Source: an uncultured Bacteroidota bacterium (GTDB lineage Bacteria > Bacteroidota > Bacteroidia > Flavobacteriales > Flavobacteriaceae). From it: DNA of 64,000 bases. Under the pieces are notes generated by a model. It saw only the letters and a list, made by a program, of their open reading frames with translations. It was not told the DNA's origin and made no database searches. Within the stretch, counting starts at the first letter, position 1; each line of letters opens with the position of its first letter. The DNA lies in the NCBI GenBank assembly GCA_902618245.1, contig CACMZR010000002.1:186001-250000 (forward strand), given 5' to 3'. Made by a program: the position numbers and the translations under genes. Shown in pieces: positions 36,516 to 46,310 of this stretch.

Positions 36516-36682
36516 TGAATCGATCTAATTAATTATAACTTCAATTTCTAACAATTATTATCTATTTGAATTACATATTTTAATCAATCGTGGTATATAT
36601 TGTTTTTTTACTTAGCTGAGATAAACTATTTTTCTTTATAAAGATATAGTTTTTCGATTTTTGTAAATTTGAAAAAAAAGCT

Positions 36683-37726
36683 ATGCCCACTCTTAACACA
36701 CTAAAAGTTGGTGCTGTTGATAGATTAACCCCCCAGTCTGTAGTCATCTCAATTGATGTTCCCAATCATTTGAGTTCTTCCTACGTTTACCTCCCTGGTC
36801 AATATATTACTTTAGAATTAGAAATCAACGGTAATACGGTTCGCAGATCTTATTCTATTTGTTCATCCCCAAATAGCGGCTTACTTCAAGTAGGAATTAA
36901 AGAAGTGCCCAATGGTATTTTCTCAACTTATGTAAATCGAAAAATTAAAAAAGGTGACGAAATTAAGGCTGGAAAACCTGAAGGGCGTTTTACATTTAAT
37001 TCTAAAAATGAATCCATTCCAATTATGGCTGTCGCAGCTGGAAGTGGAATTACTCCAATAATGTCTATTGTAAGGTCTTTTCTTGACAGCTCACCAAATA
37101 TCCCTTTTACTCTTATATATGGAAACAAAACACTTGAAAAAACAATGTTTTATAATGAATTAAAAAATCTTGAGGATAGATTTGAAACATTTAAAATTTA
37201 TTGGTTTTTTAGTGAAGAAAAAATTGATGGTGCTGAATTTGGAAGGATTGATTCTGTGTTTTTTGATAATATTCTAAAAAATAATTCTAATTCTTATCCT
37301 AAGTTACTCTACTTGTGCGGTCCTGAAAAATTGATCGGCTATAGCAAGCAATTCTTTTTAGAAAAAGGTTTTGATGAGGATAATATTCTTTTTGAGCTAT
37401 TTACCTCATCTATTCAAGGCTCCCCTGAAAATAATGATACAAAAGAAAAGGGTTTACTAAATATTAAGTATGATGATGTAACACATGAATTAATGCTTAA
37501 TCAAAATAAAACATTACTTGAAATTGCACTAAATGCTAAAATTGATGTCCCTTATTCATGCCAGGGGGGTGTTTGCAGCAGTTGCATTGCTAGACTCACT
37601 GAAGGCAAGGTTGATATGACAAATAATCAGATTCTAACAGATGATGAAATCCAAGAAGGTTTAATTCTAAGCTGCCAAGCGATCCCAAAATCTAATAAAA
37701 TTAAAATTGATTTTGATGATGTATAA
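36683..37726 (+). CDS. Ferredoxin-NADP reductase-like protein, PaaE type
   Basis: 347 residues with three modules: an FAD barrel with RRSYSIC (54-60), an NAD(P) fold with AVAAGSGITP (116-125), and a C-terminal plant-type 2Fe-2S ferredoxin with ligands Cys293, Cys298, Cys301 and Cys331. That order is typical of PaaE, the phenylacetyl-CoA epoxidase reductase, but no paaABCD genes are nearby, so it may be a general electron donor to an oxygenase or desaturase. It is divergent from porW. Confidence 0.85.
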   Translation: MPTLNTLKVGAVDRLTPQSVVISIDVPNHLSSSYVYLPGQYITLELEINGNTVRRSYSICSSPNSGLLQVGIKEVPNGIFSTYVNRKIKKGDEIKAGKPEGRFTFNSKNESIPIMAVAAGSGITPIMSIVRSFLDSSPNIPFTLIYGNKTLEKTMFYNELKNLEDRFETFKIYWFFSEEKIDGAEFGRIDSVFFDNILKNNSNSYPKLLYLCGPEKLIGYSKQFFLEKGFDEDNILFELFTSSIQGSPENNDTKEKGLLNIKYDDVTHELMLNQNKTLLEIALNAKIDVPYSCQGGVCSSCIARLTEGKVDMTNNQILTDDEIQEGLILSCQAIPKSNKIKIDFDDV

Positions 37727-37779
37727 TTATCTTATTTCAAATTTTTCAGAATAAAATATGTAATAGTAAAGCTTTTAAA

Positions 37780-37787
37780 TATCTTTG
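37780..37787 (+). promoter_or_regulatory. -7 box upstream of the DUF6341-like gene
   Basis: TATCTTTG matches TAnnTTTG exactly, 35 nt before ATG 37823. No clear TTG was found at -33. Confidence 0.5.
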
Positions 37788-37822
37788 TATAAAGAATTTA
37801 GATGTTGATTTAATTTTCTATT

Positions 37823-38050
37823 ATGAAAAATTTTTTTGAAGGCATAGCTTGGGTATTTGAAGAAGTATTTTTTTTACCTTTTACAATATTAAGAGAGCTG
37901 GAGAATACCAGTTGGACTTTAGCTAGTTCAATTAATTGGATATTTCTTATAATTGGTTTTCTAGCAATGATTTATTGGGTGCTGAAGCTTAATCTCTTCC
38001 ATAAAAATGGAGAGGAGAACAAGGACCCTTCAGCTCATTCATTTTTATAA
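37823..38050 (+). CDS. Small membrane protein, DUF6341-like
   Basis: 75 residues: an amphipathic N-terminal half (MKNFFEGIAWVFEEVFFLPF), then one TM helix (about 37-57, INWIFLIIGFLAMIYWVLKL) and a polar tail. It resembles the short flavobacterial DUF6341 proteins that lie beside purD. The function is unknown. Its 3' end overlaps the purD stop region by 6 nt in convergent orientation. Confidence 0.7.
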   Translation: MKNFFEGIAWVFEEVFFLPFTILRELENTSWTLASSINWIFLIIGFLAMIYWVLKLNLFHKNGEENKDPSAHSFL

Positions 38051-39310
38051 ATCAAATCCAATATCCTTTCGGTAATACTTGCCATCGTATTCGATTTTCT
38101 CTACAATTTTATATGACTTTTTCAATGCTGTTTTAAAATTATCTCCGAATGAGGTAATGGCCATAACTCTTCCTCCTGAGGTTTTAAGGGAACCTTTATC
38201 AATGCTTGTCCCAGCCTGGAATACCATTTTATTTTTTGGCAATCCGAAAATATTTTTCCCTTTTTGATAAGCTTCAGGGTATCCCTTAGAAACAAGCATA
38301 ACTGTTGCTGCGCTTTTGGGTGTTATTTGCAATTTTATTTTATCGAGGGTCCCCTCATTTGCTGCTTTAAAAACCTCTACTAAATCATTTTCAATCCTTG
38401 GGATGATTACTTCTGTTTCAGGGTCTCCCAATCTTACATTGTATTCAATTACAAAAGGATTATCCCCTACTTTAATAAGTCCAATAAAAATAAATCCTTT
38501 ATAATTTATGCCATCTTTTTTAAGTCCTTCTATTGTGGGCTTAATAATTTGGTTATCTATTTTTCCATCAAAGATTCTATCAACAAATGGGACCGGCGAT
38601 ATTGCACCCATTCCACCAGTATTCAAGCCCTTATCACCATGCCCAATTCGTTTATAATCTTTTGCCATTGGCAGTTTAACATAGTTATCTCCATCAAATA
38701 ATACAAAACATGAAAGTTCAATGCCTGATAAAAATTCCTCAATTATAACTTTTTTTGAAGCTTCGCCATATTTACTTTCTAAAAGCATTTGGCCTAGCTC
38801 AAATTTAGCCTCTTTTAGGTCTTCAATTATCAAAACTCCTTTACCAGCGGCAAGACCATCAGCTTTTAAAACATATGGTGGTTTACTTTTATCCAGAAAC
38901 TTTTCCCCTTCACTAAGAGTTTCTGAAGTGAACTCTGAGTATGCTGCAGTAGGTATTTTGTGACGTTTCATAAACTCCTTTGCAAAAGACTTACTGCCCT
39001 CCATCTGCGCAGCCTTTTTTTGTGGTCCAATAACGCCAACATTTTTTAAATGGGGATCCATAGCAAAAAAATCATGAATGCCTAAAACAAGAGGATCCTC
39101 TGGTCCAACAATAACTAAGTCTATTGAATATTTTAAAACGGCTTTTTTAATCCCATCGAAATCAGAAACTTTTAATTTTAAATTTTTAGCGCAGTTTGCA
39201 GTTCCACCGTTACCTGGAGCAGCATAAAGTTTATTACAAAGTTTACTCTGATTTAATTTCCAACACAAAGCATGTTCTCTTCCACCACCTCCAATAACAA
39301 GTATATTCAT
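38045..39310 (-). CDS. purD: Phosphoribosylamine-glycine ligase
   Basis: 421 residues from ATG 39310, which starts the family-typical MNILVIGGGGREHALCW. The ATP-grasp domain shows KADGLAAGKGV (near 145) and the C-terminal NVRLGDPETEV (near 288) with metal-binding Glu residues. It catalyses the second step of de novo purine synthesis in the cytoplasm. It appears to be transcribed alone, 58 nt from the pyruvyltransferase-like gene. Confidence 0.96.
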   Translation of the reverse strand: MNILVIGGGGREHALCWKLNQSKLCNKLYAAPGNGGTANCAKNLKLKVSDFDGIKKAVLKYSIDLVIVGPEDPLVLGIHDFFAMDPHLKNVGVIGPQKKAAQMEGSKSFAKEFMKRHKIPTAAYSEFTSETLSEGEKFLDKSKPPYVLKADGLAAGKGVLIIEDLKEAKFELGQMLLESKYGEASKKVIIEEFLSGIELSCFVLFDGDNYVKLPMAKDYKRIGHGDKGLNTGGMGAISPVPFVDRIFDGKIDNQIIKPTIEGLKKDGINYKGFIFIGLIKVGDNPFVIEYNVRLGDPETEVIIPRIENDLVEVFKAANEGTLDKIKLQITPKSAATVMLVSKGYPEAYQKGKNIFGLPKNKMVFQAGTSIDKGSLKTSGGRVMAITSFGDNFKTALKKSYKIVEKIEYDGKYYRKDIGFDL

Positions 39311-39368
39311 GAAATTCAATTTCTATAAAGATAATATCTAAATAATTCTATACTTATTAAAAAATCAT

Positions 39369-40316
39369 TTAATCTTTAATAAAATGAGATATTTGTTTTT
39401 CCAATTTTTTAGCAAAAGTTAAATATGATTTAGCTGGGTTTGGCCATTTGAAAATCCATTTATTTAGATCTTTTGAATTTAAAATTGGGAAAAAAAGCTC
39501 CATTCCTTGCAAACGACTTTTTTGGTTAATGTGTTCTAAGCCATCTGATATAAATAAAACTGGTGTTCCAAAAGCTACTGCAGGTAATGCTGTGTGAATT
39601 CGTGAAGTTATTACCAATTTAGCTCTGGCAATATCTTTTAGTTGTTTTATTGCTTCATTTGATCTTTCTTTTTCTGAAAACTTTTTAGGATCTAAAAGTT
39701 GGGATTTAAAATATACCGGATCTTTCTGCTTTGACAGAAAAAAATTTAATCTTTTCATAGCTTTTGAATACTGTCTGTTTTTTGTTAAAGTTTTGATCTT
39801 ATTAAAGACTGTTTTTAATGTAAATCTTGATTCATCAATATTTTTAGATATTAGGCGTTCCATAGGACTAATTACTAAAATTCCTTGTCGTCTAGTGTTT
39901 TTTGGAACAAAATTGTCTCTCTTCAATGTAAGAGTTAAACAGGCAGAAAAATAACTCTCAATTCCACAATTTGATAAAATTTTTTGGGTGTAAGTATCTC
40001 TGCAGCCTATAGGTTGGTACTTTTTTAAGTACTTGACTCCCGTTTTGGAGAGCATCCTTTTTTTTGACGTAGGATTCAAATGAAATGATAAAAAAAATGG
40101 ATTAATATTGTTTGAAGGTGGCCAATTAGATGGTTTTTCCATAAACCATCCATTCATAAAAACAAATACCTTTGGTCCTTTATAGATATGTAATTGATCC
40201 CGATCCAATTCTTGAATAATTTGATTTTTGAAATACTGTTTCACAGCTTCACTTTGGATAAAGTCTCCTAAATTATTTGAATTCGGATAAGATAGTACAG
40301 CAAAAGTTTTATTCAT
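39369..40316 (-). CDS. Polysaccharide pyruvyl transferase family protein
   Basis: 315 residues. The N-terminal NNLGDFIQSEAVKQYF is the usual GDxxQ segment of the family, and SRIHTALPAVAFGTPVLFIS (near 238) is the conserved SxRLH-type motif, here SRIH, of the nucleotide or phosphoenolpyruvate pocket. Members add pyruvate ketals or act as glycosyltransferase-like enzymes on envelope glycans. It overlaps the upstream glycosyltransferase gene by 8 nt, so they are translationally linked. Confidence 0.85.
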   Translation of the reverse strand: MNKTFAVLSYPNSNNLGDFIQSEAVKQYFKNQIIQELDRDQLHIYKGPKVFVFMNGWFMEKPSNWPPSNNINPFFLSFHLNPTSKKRMLSKTGVKYLKKYQPIGCRDTYTQKILSNCGIESYFSACLTLTLKRDNFVPKNTRRQGILVISPMERLISKNIDESRFTLKTVFNKIKTLTKNRQYSKAMKRLNFFLSKQKDPVYFKSQLLDPKKFSEKERSNEAIKQLKDIARAKLVITSRIHTALPAVAFGTPVLFISDGLEHINQKSRLQGMELFFPILNSKDLNKWIFKWPNPAKSYLTFAKKLEKQISHFIKD

Positions 40317-41376
40317 TAGAATTTGTTTCGGTCAAACTATTTTTAAATTCTTCTTTTCTTCTTTCGATAGGATATTGAATTTTAATTCTATTTCTAGCTT
40401 TTATAGAAAGTCCTTTTTTTTCCAATTTTAAAAAAGAACAAACTTTATCAATATCTTTTGTTCCTTCAAAAATAAGACCAGTATCTCCAATTACTTCAGG
40501 AATACCGAACACTCTATTCCCAATGGGTATACATTCACACAACATAGCTTCACATAGAACATTCGGCAAGCCTTCTATTATTGAGCCTTGAAAATAATAA
40601 GTATGTCCTGAATAAAGCTTTTTTAGTTTTTCAATATTTTGTTCTCCCAAAATTTTGACATTTTCAGGGATAGAACCCAAAAAAAAATTCTTCTTTACAC
40701 CTGCCAAAGTAAACTTAAAATGTGGTAATCGCTCTGCCAAATCAAAAAACATTGGAATCCCTTTTCTTTCAAATGTTCTTCTATCAGAAATATTTGCAAC
40801 TGTCAGAACTGTTTTAGGTAATTTTTTTTTCACTTTTTTCCAGAAATTACTGTCATAAGCTGTTGGGATTTCTTTTATTGGGGTTGATAAGTCCGGAACA
40901 AAAAATTTAATCCCCGATTTAGTTTTTGTTTCTGCCCGTGCGAATCTACATCCATCAGATAATGTCTTATGAACAACCCAAATTGAATTTGATTTTTTTA
41001 AATTCCACTTGGCTAATTTTTGTCTAGTATTATTTTTCAAAAAAATACCATAATTTAAATTTGAGTTAGAGACTGCATCATATCCTCCAATAATAATTGT
41101 TATTGATTTTTTAAAAAATTTCGATATTAGAACAGGTACAGTGGTATGATAGTCATTGAACCAACTAAACACCCCTATTGAAGTCGGCAAATAAAAAAAA
41201 GAAAGAACTAACTCTTTTATTCTATTGTAAAAAAAACGTAAAGGATCTTTATACGGTGGAGAATAAATTAATAAAACTTTAAATCCAATTTTTTCTAGAA
41301 GTTTGATGTCTTTATATATAAAAGTGTTTTTTACATTGCATACTAATACTACTTTTTTCGATAAGCCTTTCTTCAT
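40309..41376 (-). CDS. Glycosyltransferase (GT4-like)
   Basis: 355 residues. The N-terminal half is a Rossmann-like domain opening KVVLVCNVKNTFIYKDIKLL. The C-terminal GT-B half has YFQGSIIEGLPNVLCEAMLC (near 255), the EGLPxxxxEAM sugar-nucleotide motif of GT4, followed by GNRVFGIPEVIGDTGLIFE. It is likely cytoplasmic or membrane-associated, building a surface polysaccharide with the pyruvyl transferase. The acceptor and donor sugars are unknown. Confidence 0.85.
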   Translation of the reverse strand: MKKGLSKKVVLVCNVKNTFIYKDIKLLEKIGFKVLLIYSPPYKDPLRFFYNRIKELVLSFFYLPTSIGVFSWFNDYHTTVPVLISKFFKKSITIIIGGYDAVSNSNLNYGIFLKNNTRQKLAKWNLKKSNSIWVVHKTLSDGCRFARAETKTKSGIKFFVPDLSTPIKEIPTAYDSNFWKKVKKKLPKTVLTVANISDRRTFERKGIPMFFDLAERLPHFKFTLAGVKKNFFLGSIPENVKILGEQNIEKLKKLYSGHTYYFQGSIIEGLPNVLCEAMLCECIPIGNRVFGIPEVIGDTGLIFEGTKDIDKVCSFLKLEKKGLSIKARNRIKIQYPIERRKEEFKNSLTETNSNE

Positions 41377-41379
41377 ACA

Positions 41380-42876
41380 CTAAATCGTAAATTTTTTTAA
41401 ACCATCCGCAATTAGTCTATCATCAGAAACTCTTGGAACTTTATTTTGTCCTCCCAACTTACCTATACTTTTCATGTATTTTTGGAAACCATTTTTTTGT
41501 ATCACCGTGATTACTAATGGTCGTAATATTTTACCTTCAATTAAGTCATTGTAGTAAATGTTTTTGCTTCTCATAGCAAAATCAATATTACTAGCAAAAG
41601 TTTCTTTTTCTTTTGGTGGTGTTTCAAATTCTATAAACCACTCGTGGTAAGGTAATCCAGCCTCAGGAGTTATTTGAGGAGCTACGGTGAATTCTTTTAC
41701 TCTTATAATATCTTTTGTCTTTTCTATAGCATCTCTTAACGATTCTTCAACTTCGCTAACAATTACATGCTCACCAAAAGCAGAAATAAAATGTTTTATT
41801 CTACCACTTACAATTACTCTAAAAGGGTGTTTGTTTGTAAACTTGATTGTATCTCCAATATTATATCTCCAAAGACCTGCAGAAGTTGAAATAATCATAA
41901 CATAATTAACTCCTAAAATAACTTCACTTAATCTATGAATGACAGGACTTTGATCGAAAAAAGTATTTGCTACAACAAATTCATAGTAAATCCCGTGATT
42001 CAGTAATAATAATAATCCTTTGTCATTTTGATTATCTTGATATGCAAAGAAACCTTCTGAAGCAGGATAAAATTCAATACTATCAGGTATACGCCCAATT
42101 AATTTTTTAAACAAACCCTTGTAAGGTTCAAAGTTAACACCACCATATACAAATAAAGAAAAGTTAGGAAAAAGATCTCCAATGTTTTTATTTGTCTTTG
42201 AGATTAATTTTTCGAAATACATCTGAACCCATGAAGGTATTCCTCCAATAATGGTCATATCCTTATCATAGGTTTCCTCCACAATAGCACTAACTTTAGT
42301 TTCCCAATCTTCAATGCAATTTGTATCCCAAGCAGGCATTCTATTTTTTTTTAAATAACTGGGAAGATGATGCGCTACAATCCCTGAAAGACGTCCTAAT
42401 GCAACTCCATTTTTATCTTCCAATAAAGGGCTCCCCTGAATGAATATGTGTTTCCCATTTACTATACTTGAATTGTTTGTAAAATAAATATAATTTAACA
42501 AGGCTTCCCTAGCAGCTCGAATGTGCTGGTAAATAGCTTCTTTTGTAATTGGTATGTATTTTACACCAGAAGTGGTGCCACTTGATTTTGCAAAATAAAG
42601 TGGTTTGCCAGGCCACAAAATATTTGGCTCCCCTGAAATGATCATTTCTATGTAATTCCGTAAGCCTTCATAATCCCTAATTGGAATCTTACTTTTAAAA
42701 GATTCAATAGTTGTGATTTTATCAAACTCATGATCTTTGCCAAAAAGAGTATCTCTGCCTTTTTTTAAAAGGTTCATAAATACTTTTTCTTGAGTCTTTA
42801 AGGGATTTTTTATCCATTTTTCATTTTTCCTGTGAGACCACGCTGCAAATATTTTAGCCCCTTGTTTTTTTATCAT
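41380..42876 (-). CDS. GH3 auxin-responsive promoter family protein
   Basis: 498 residues, with the acyl-adenylate-forming signature LYFAKSSGTTSGVKYIPITK (near 102), FYPASEGFFAYQDN (near 270) and LWRYNIGDTIKFT (near 336). Plant GH3 enzymes conjugate acyl acids to amino acids; bacterial members are widespread in Bacteroidota with no settled function. The ATG overlaps the M23 stop (ATGA), so the two are translationally coupled. Confidence 0.85.
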   Translation of the reverse strand: MIKKQGAKIFAAWSHRKNEKWIKNPLKTQEKVFMNLLKKGRDTLFGKDHEFDKITTIESFKSKIPIRDYEGLRNYIEMIISGEPNILWPGKPLYFAKSSGTTSGVKYIPITKEAIYQHIRAAREALLNYIYFTNNSSIVNGKHIFIQGSPLLEDKNGVALGRLSGIVAHHLPSYLKKNRMPAWDTNCIEDWETKVSAIVEETYDKDMTIIGGIPSWVQMYFEKLISKTNKNIGDLFPNFSLFVYGGVNFEPYKGLFKKLIGRIPDSIEFYPASEGFFAYQDNQNDKGLLLLLNHGIYYEFVVANTFFDQSPVIHRLSEVILGVNYVMIISTSAGLWRYNIGDTIKFTNKHPFRVIVSGRIKHFISAFGEHVIVSEVEESLRDAIEKTKDIIRVKEFTVAPQITPEAGLPYHEWFIEFETPPKEKETFASNIDFAMRSKNIYYNDLIEGKILRPLVITVIQKNGFQKYMKSIGKLGGQNKVPRVSDDRLIADGLKKFTI

Positions 42877-43748
42877 TTAACAGAAAAATTAAAAAAGTTT
42901 TCTGGGTCCATTGGGTAACCATCCATCCACAACTCAAAATGAAGATGATAACCTGTGGAATACTCTCCTGTATTTCCAGCAGTAGCAATAACTTCACCAG
43001 ATAAAACTGAGTCCCCCTGCCTTTTGTTTAAGGAAGAATTATGCTTATAAACCGATAAAAGACCAAAATTATGCTCTAAAATAATTACATATCCTGTTTC
43101 CGAAGTCCATTCTGAGAATACAACTGTTCCATCAGCAATTGCTTTAATTGGCATATTTTTTTCAACAGCAATATCAACTGCATAGTGGGATTTGTTTCTG
43201 TCAAACGGCTGGGAAACTTGTCCTTCTACAGGTGGGAATAAAAATGTATTTAATTCAATCTCTTTTCTTGAAACTGGACTATACTTGTCTTGCTGTGAAA
43301 CAAAAACTCTAAGTAAAGAATCTTCCAAAACTGATTCTGTATTCAATTCGTCATTGATCCTAAGACTTTTTTGTGTTTCTGCTAATGAACTTTGTTCCTC
43401 TAAGGAAATATCTTCCGTTAAAACTTTTTTGACGGAATTTAAGTATCTTATATTTTGATCATATAATTGGATAAGGGAATCCGTAAGAAATAGATTCTGA
43501 ATTGCTTTTGCTCGTATTTCTGATGAATCATAACCTGGAATATATTCTTTTAATGGGGAATAGGAAATTAATGTAAAAATCAAACCTGAAGAAATACAAA
43601 TGAATAAAAATGAAACCAGTATCGTTTTGAGCCTTGAGGTTCTAATTTGACCCTTTTCTTCAAAGGTTTCCTCATCGATTATCATTACCAGATAAGGATT
43701 CCTTAATTTTTGGACAAATTTTCTCTTTTTGTTTACTTTATCCCTCAT
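42873..43748 (-). CDS. Membrane-anchored M23 peptidase
   Basis: 291 residues with a cytoplasmic tail, one TM helix (about 43-63), a short coiled linker and a C-terminal LytM domain. The catalytic ligands are complete: HYAVD near residue 187 (H-x3-D), a His in VYKHNSS near 236, and HLHFE near 272. It should therefore cleave peptidoglycan cross-links in the periplasm, unlike the degenerate EnvC-like protein elsewhere in the window. It is first of the M23-GH3 pair and divergent from tatA. Confidence 0.9.
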   Translation of the reverse strand: MRDKVNKKRKFVQKLRNPYLVMIIDEETFEEKGQIRTSRLKTILVSFLFICISSGLIFTLISYSPLKEYIPGYDSSEIRAKAIQNLFLTDSLIQLYDQNIRYLNSVKKVLTEDISLEEQSSLAETQKSLRINDELNTESVLEDSLLRVFVSQQDKYSPVSRKEIELNTFLFPPVEGQVSQPFDRNKSHYAVDIAVEKNMPIKAIADGTVVFSEWTSETGYVIILEHNFGLLSVYKHNSSLNKRQGDSVLSGEVIATAGNTGEYSTGYHLHFELWMDGYPMDPENFFNFSVK

Positions 43749-43810
43749 GATGATATCAAATATAAGGAATCCTAGGAGTGATCGGATTGAAGGATAGAAT
43801 TTTCATGTAA

Positions 43811-43837
43811 TTGAAATTAAATATTTCTGTACATTTG
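43811..43837 (+). promoter_or_regulatory. Promoter of tatA
   Basis: TTG (43811-43813), 16 nt, TACATTTG (43830-43837), 17 nt before ATG 43855. The -7 box is perfect; the spacer is one base short of the usual range. Confidence 0.65.
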
Positions 43838-43854
43838 TTAAATAATTATAAATC

Positions 43855-44049
43855 ATGTCAATTTTAATAATTTTAGGTATGATAGGCGCACCACAAATAA
43901 TTCTTATTATAGCAGTTGTTCTGCTACTTTTCGGTGGACGAAAAATTCCAGAACTAATGAAAGGTTTAGGAAGTGGAATTAAAGAGTTTAAAAATGCTAC
44001 GAAAGAAGAAGAGAACACGTCTAACTTAGATAAAGATAAGAAGGCTTAA
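43855..44049 (+). CDS. tatA: Sec-independent translocase subunit TatA/E
   Basis: 64 residues: a short N-terminal TM helix ([20 protein letters not shown]), then the [20 protein letters not shown] amphipathic helix and a charged tail. This is the standard TatA/E form, forming the translocation pore for folded proteins. The gene ends 4 nt into the convergent DUF4837 gene. Confidence 0.93.
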   Translation: MSILIILGMIGAPQIILIIAVVLLLFGGRKIPELMKGLGSGIKEFKNATKEEENTSNLDKDKKA

Positions 44050-45023
44050 TTCACTTTTTTAATTGTCGTAATTATTGTATTTAACTCAAACATATAGTCT
44101 CTTTTGTTCATAGAAGGTGCGAAAGCAAACCCTTCAATAACCATCCACTTTTCAGTTAAACTATCCCTAACCATATAATTTACAAATGGTCCTGCCATAA
44201 AGTCGTTAGCTACCTCCCATGTCCCTTTTGTTAGATAACCTTTTTTACCGTCTAAGGTAACCTTATAAAAATACGGCTGATAAGCCCGTTCTGTTATCAT
44301 ATAACTTCTGCTTAGGCGACCTGGTATATAAAGTTTTCCTATCGAATCCCTTATATTTAAAATTTTAGTATTAAAATTTTTATCCGATATATTATCAGAT
44401 ATTTCATAAGCAATAATGTTAAGGTGACCTTTTTGAACTTGTTTTTGTATCCAAATAAAATTAGCAGTGTCTTTTACTGTTTCGTAAACTGATGGATAAA
44501 CTAAATCGTATCCAAAACGTTTTTTGAGGTCTTTGTCATTAGTTGGAGATTTATTGATTCTTCTTAATTTTTCTTTTCTTTCGTTCTCTTTAACAGTTTG
44601 ACTAAATAATAAGATATTTTCTTCAAATAAAAACTGTTGCACTTCAGAATCTTCACCAGTTACTAAACCAACTATCTGTGGCCTTGAAAATTGATCTTTT
44701 GCTAGCTGAAATCTAGATACAGAATCTTTTTGAAACCAAATTATATTTCTGCTTTGCCTCCCAAATCCAGAAAATGCTTTTGGATTTAAGTAATCGATAG
44801 AAAATTGAGGTTCATCTAATGGAAGACCTTCGTACTCCTTGCCCAAATTATCACGAACCAGCTTGCCTAACCCCCCTTTCCAATCTGAAATTGGCATTAC
44901 AACTGTTATATGATTTAAATTCCCACTTGAATCAGGGATAAATGCTTGAGATCTATCAGCCTTACTATTGCAGGAGATTGTTAAGAATGATACAATGAAA
45001 AAAAAGATTATAATATTTTTCAT
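44046..45023 (-). CDS. DUF4837 lipoprotein
   Basis: 325 residues with lipoprotein signal ending LTISC (Cys18). The mature part starts with a [20 protein letters not shown] segment and has a mixed alpha/beta pattern, with the conserved [20 protein letters not shown] near 90 and a closing [18 protein letters not shown]. It matches the DUF4837 family, found almost only in Bacteroidota; no function is known. It is 2 nt downstream of pgk on the same strand. Confidence 0.85.
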   Translation of the reverse strand: MKNIIIFFFIVSFLTISCNSKADRSQAFIPDSSGNLNHITVVMPISDWKGGLGKLVRDNLGKEYEGLPLDEPQFSIDYLNPKAFSGFGRQSRNIIWFQKDSVSRFQLAKDQFSRPQIVGLVTGEDSEVQQFLFEENILLFSQTVKENERKEKLRRINKSPTNDKDLKKRFGYDLVYPSVYETVKDTANFIWIQKQVQKGHLNIIAYEISDNISDKNFNTKILNIRDSIGKLYIPGRLSRSYMITERAYQPYFYKVTLDGKKGYLTKGTWEVANDFMAGPFVNYMVRDSLTEKWMVIEGFAFAPSMNKRDYMFELNTIITTIKKVN

Positions 45024-45025
45024 AG

Positions 45026-46213
45026 CTATTTATTCAAAGAGGCAATTCCTGGAAGAATTTTACCCTCTAAACTTTCTAACATTGCACCTCCGCCAGTGCT
45101 TATGTAGCTCATATCATTATCCATTTTAAACTTTTTTACAGCAGCAACTGAGTCTCCTCCTCCTACCAGAGAAAAGGACCCATTGATAGTTGCTTCAGCA
45201 ATTGATTTCCCCGCAGCTATTGTTCCTGCAGAAAAGTTGGGAAACTCAAAAACTCCAAGCGGACCGTTCCAAAGAATAGTTTTGCATTTCATTATAACTT
45301 CATGAAACTTTTTTATACTTTCTGGGCCAGCATCCATAGCTTCCCAACCATCTTCAATCTCCATAACATCGAAAATTTTTTGCATTGCATTATTGCTAAA
45401 AGTATTCCCCGCGACAACATCAACAGGAAAATGCAATGACACATTCTTCTTATTTGCTTTATCAATTAAATCTAAAGCATAATTGCAATAATCTGGTTCG
45501 CATATTGAGTTTCCAACTTTTCCACCAAGTGCTTTTGTAAAGGTATATACCATGCCCCCGCCAATAATTAGATGATTCACTTTTTCTATTAGGCTTTCTA
45601 TTATTGTGATTTTTGTGGAAACTTTAGCACCACCAAGTATAGCTAGAATTGGAGATATTCCATCATTCATTACCTTCTCTATGGCCATAACCTCTTTTTC
45701 TAAAAGGCTTCCAAAACATTTATTATTTTGGAAAAAATCGGCAATAATTGTAGTAGATGCGTGGGCTCTATGTGCAGTTCCAAAAGCATCGTTGACAAAG
45801 ATTGTCCCAAGCTTTGAAAGTCCTTCAGAGAAAAGGAAATCGCCTTTAGTCTCTTCTTGGTTGAAACGAAGGTTTTCCATTAACAATAGTTCTCCTGGTA
45901 GTAAGGAGGCAGCTTTAGATTCTGCCTCGGAGCCTATACAAGTTTTACAGAATAGTACTTTATGCTCCAAAATTTCTGATATTTTATCTATAATGTTTTG
46001 AAATGATAAGCTTTGTTCAAAACCATTTGGCCTTCCTAGATGTGAAAGTAACACACAACTACCGCCCTTTGACAAAATATAATCAATTGTGGGTTTTGCT
46101 GCCTTTATTCTAGTAGTGTCAGTTACTTGTAGATCTTCGTTTAAAGGGACATTAAAATCAACGCGAACAATTGCCCGTTGATTTTTGAAATTTATGTCTT
46201 TTAATGTTCGCAT
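45026..46213 (-). CDS. pgk: Phosphoglycerate kinase
   Basis: 395 residues. VRVDFNVPLN near residue 18, LLSHLGRPNG near 55, ILGGAKVSTK near 190 and the C-terminal LVGGGDSVAAVKKF near 345 are the substrate and nucleotide-binding signatures. It makes ATP from 1,3-bisphosphoglycerate in glycolysis. The product 3-phosphoglycerate is one step from the 2-phosphoglycerate that glxK would make, but the genes are not linked. Confidence 0.97.
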   Translation of the reverse strand: MRTLKDINFKNQRAIVRVDFNVPLNEDLQVTDTTRIKAAKPTIDYILSKGGSCVLLSHLGRPNGFEQSLSFQNIIDKISEILEHKVLFCKTCIGSEAESKAASLLPGELLLMENLRFNQEETKGDFLFSEGLSKLGTIFVNDAFGTAHRAHASTTIIADFFQNNKCFGSLLEKEVMAIEKVMNDGISPILAILGGAKVSTKITIIESLIEKVNHLIIGGGMVYTFTKALGGKVGNSICEPDYCNYALDLIDKANKKNVSLHFPVDVVAGNTFSNNAMQKIFDVMEIEDGWEAMDAGPESIKKFHEVIMKCKTILWNGPLGVFEFPNFSAGTIAAGKSIAEATINGSFSLVGGGDSVAAVKKFKMDNDMSYISTGGGAMLESLEGKILPGIASLNK

Positions 46214-46310
46214 TTTTTGATTTTGTCAAAAATACAACAAAGGCATATTTAATCAGTTTATTTTTAAAAAGATGTAATGTTTTTGATGTTTAGTTGCTTT
46301 ATATTTACTT

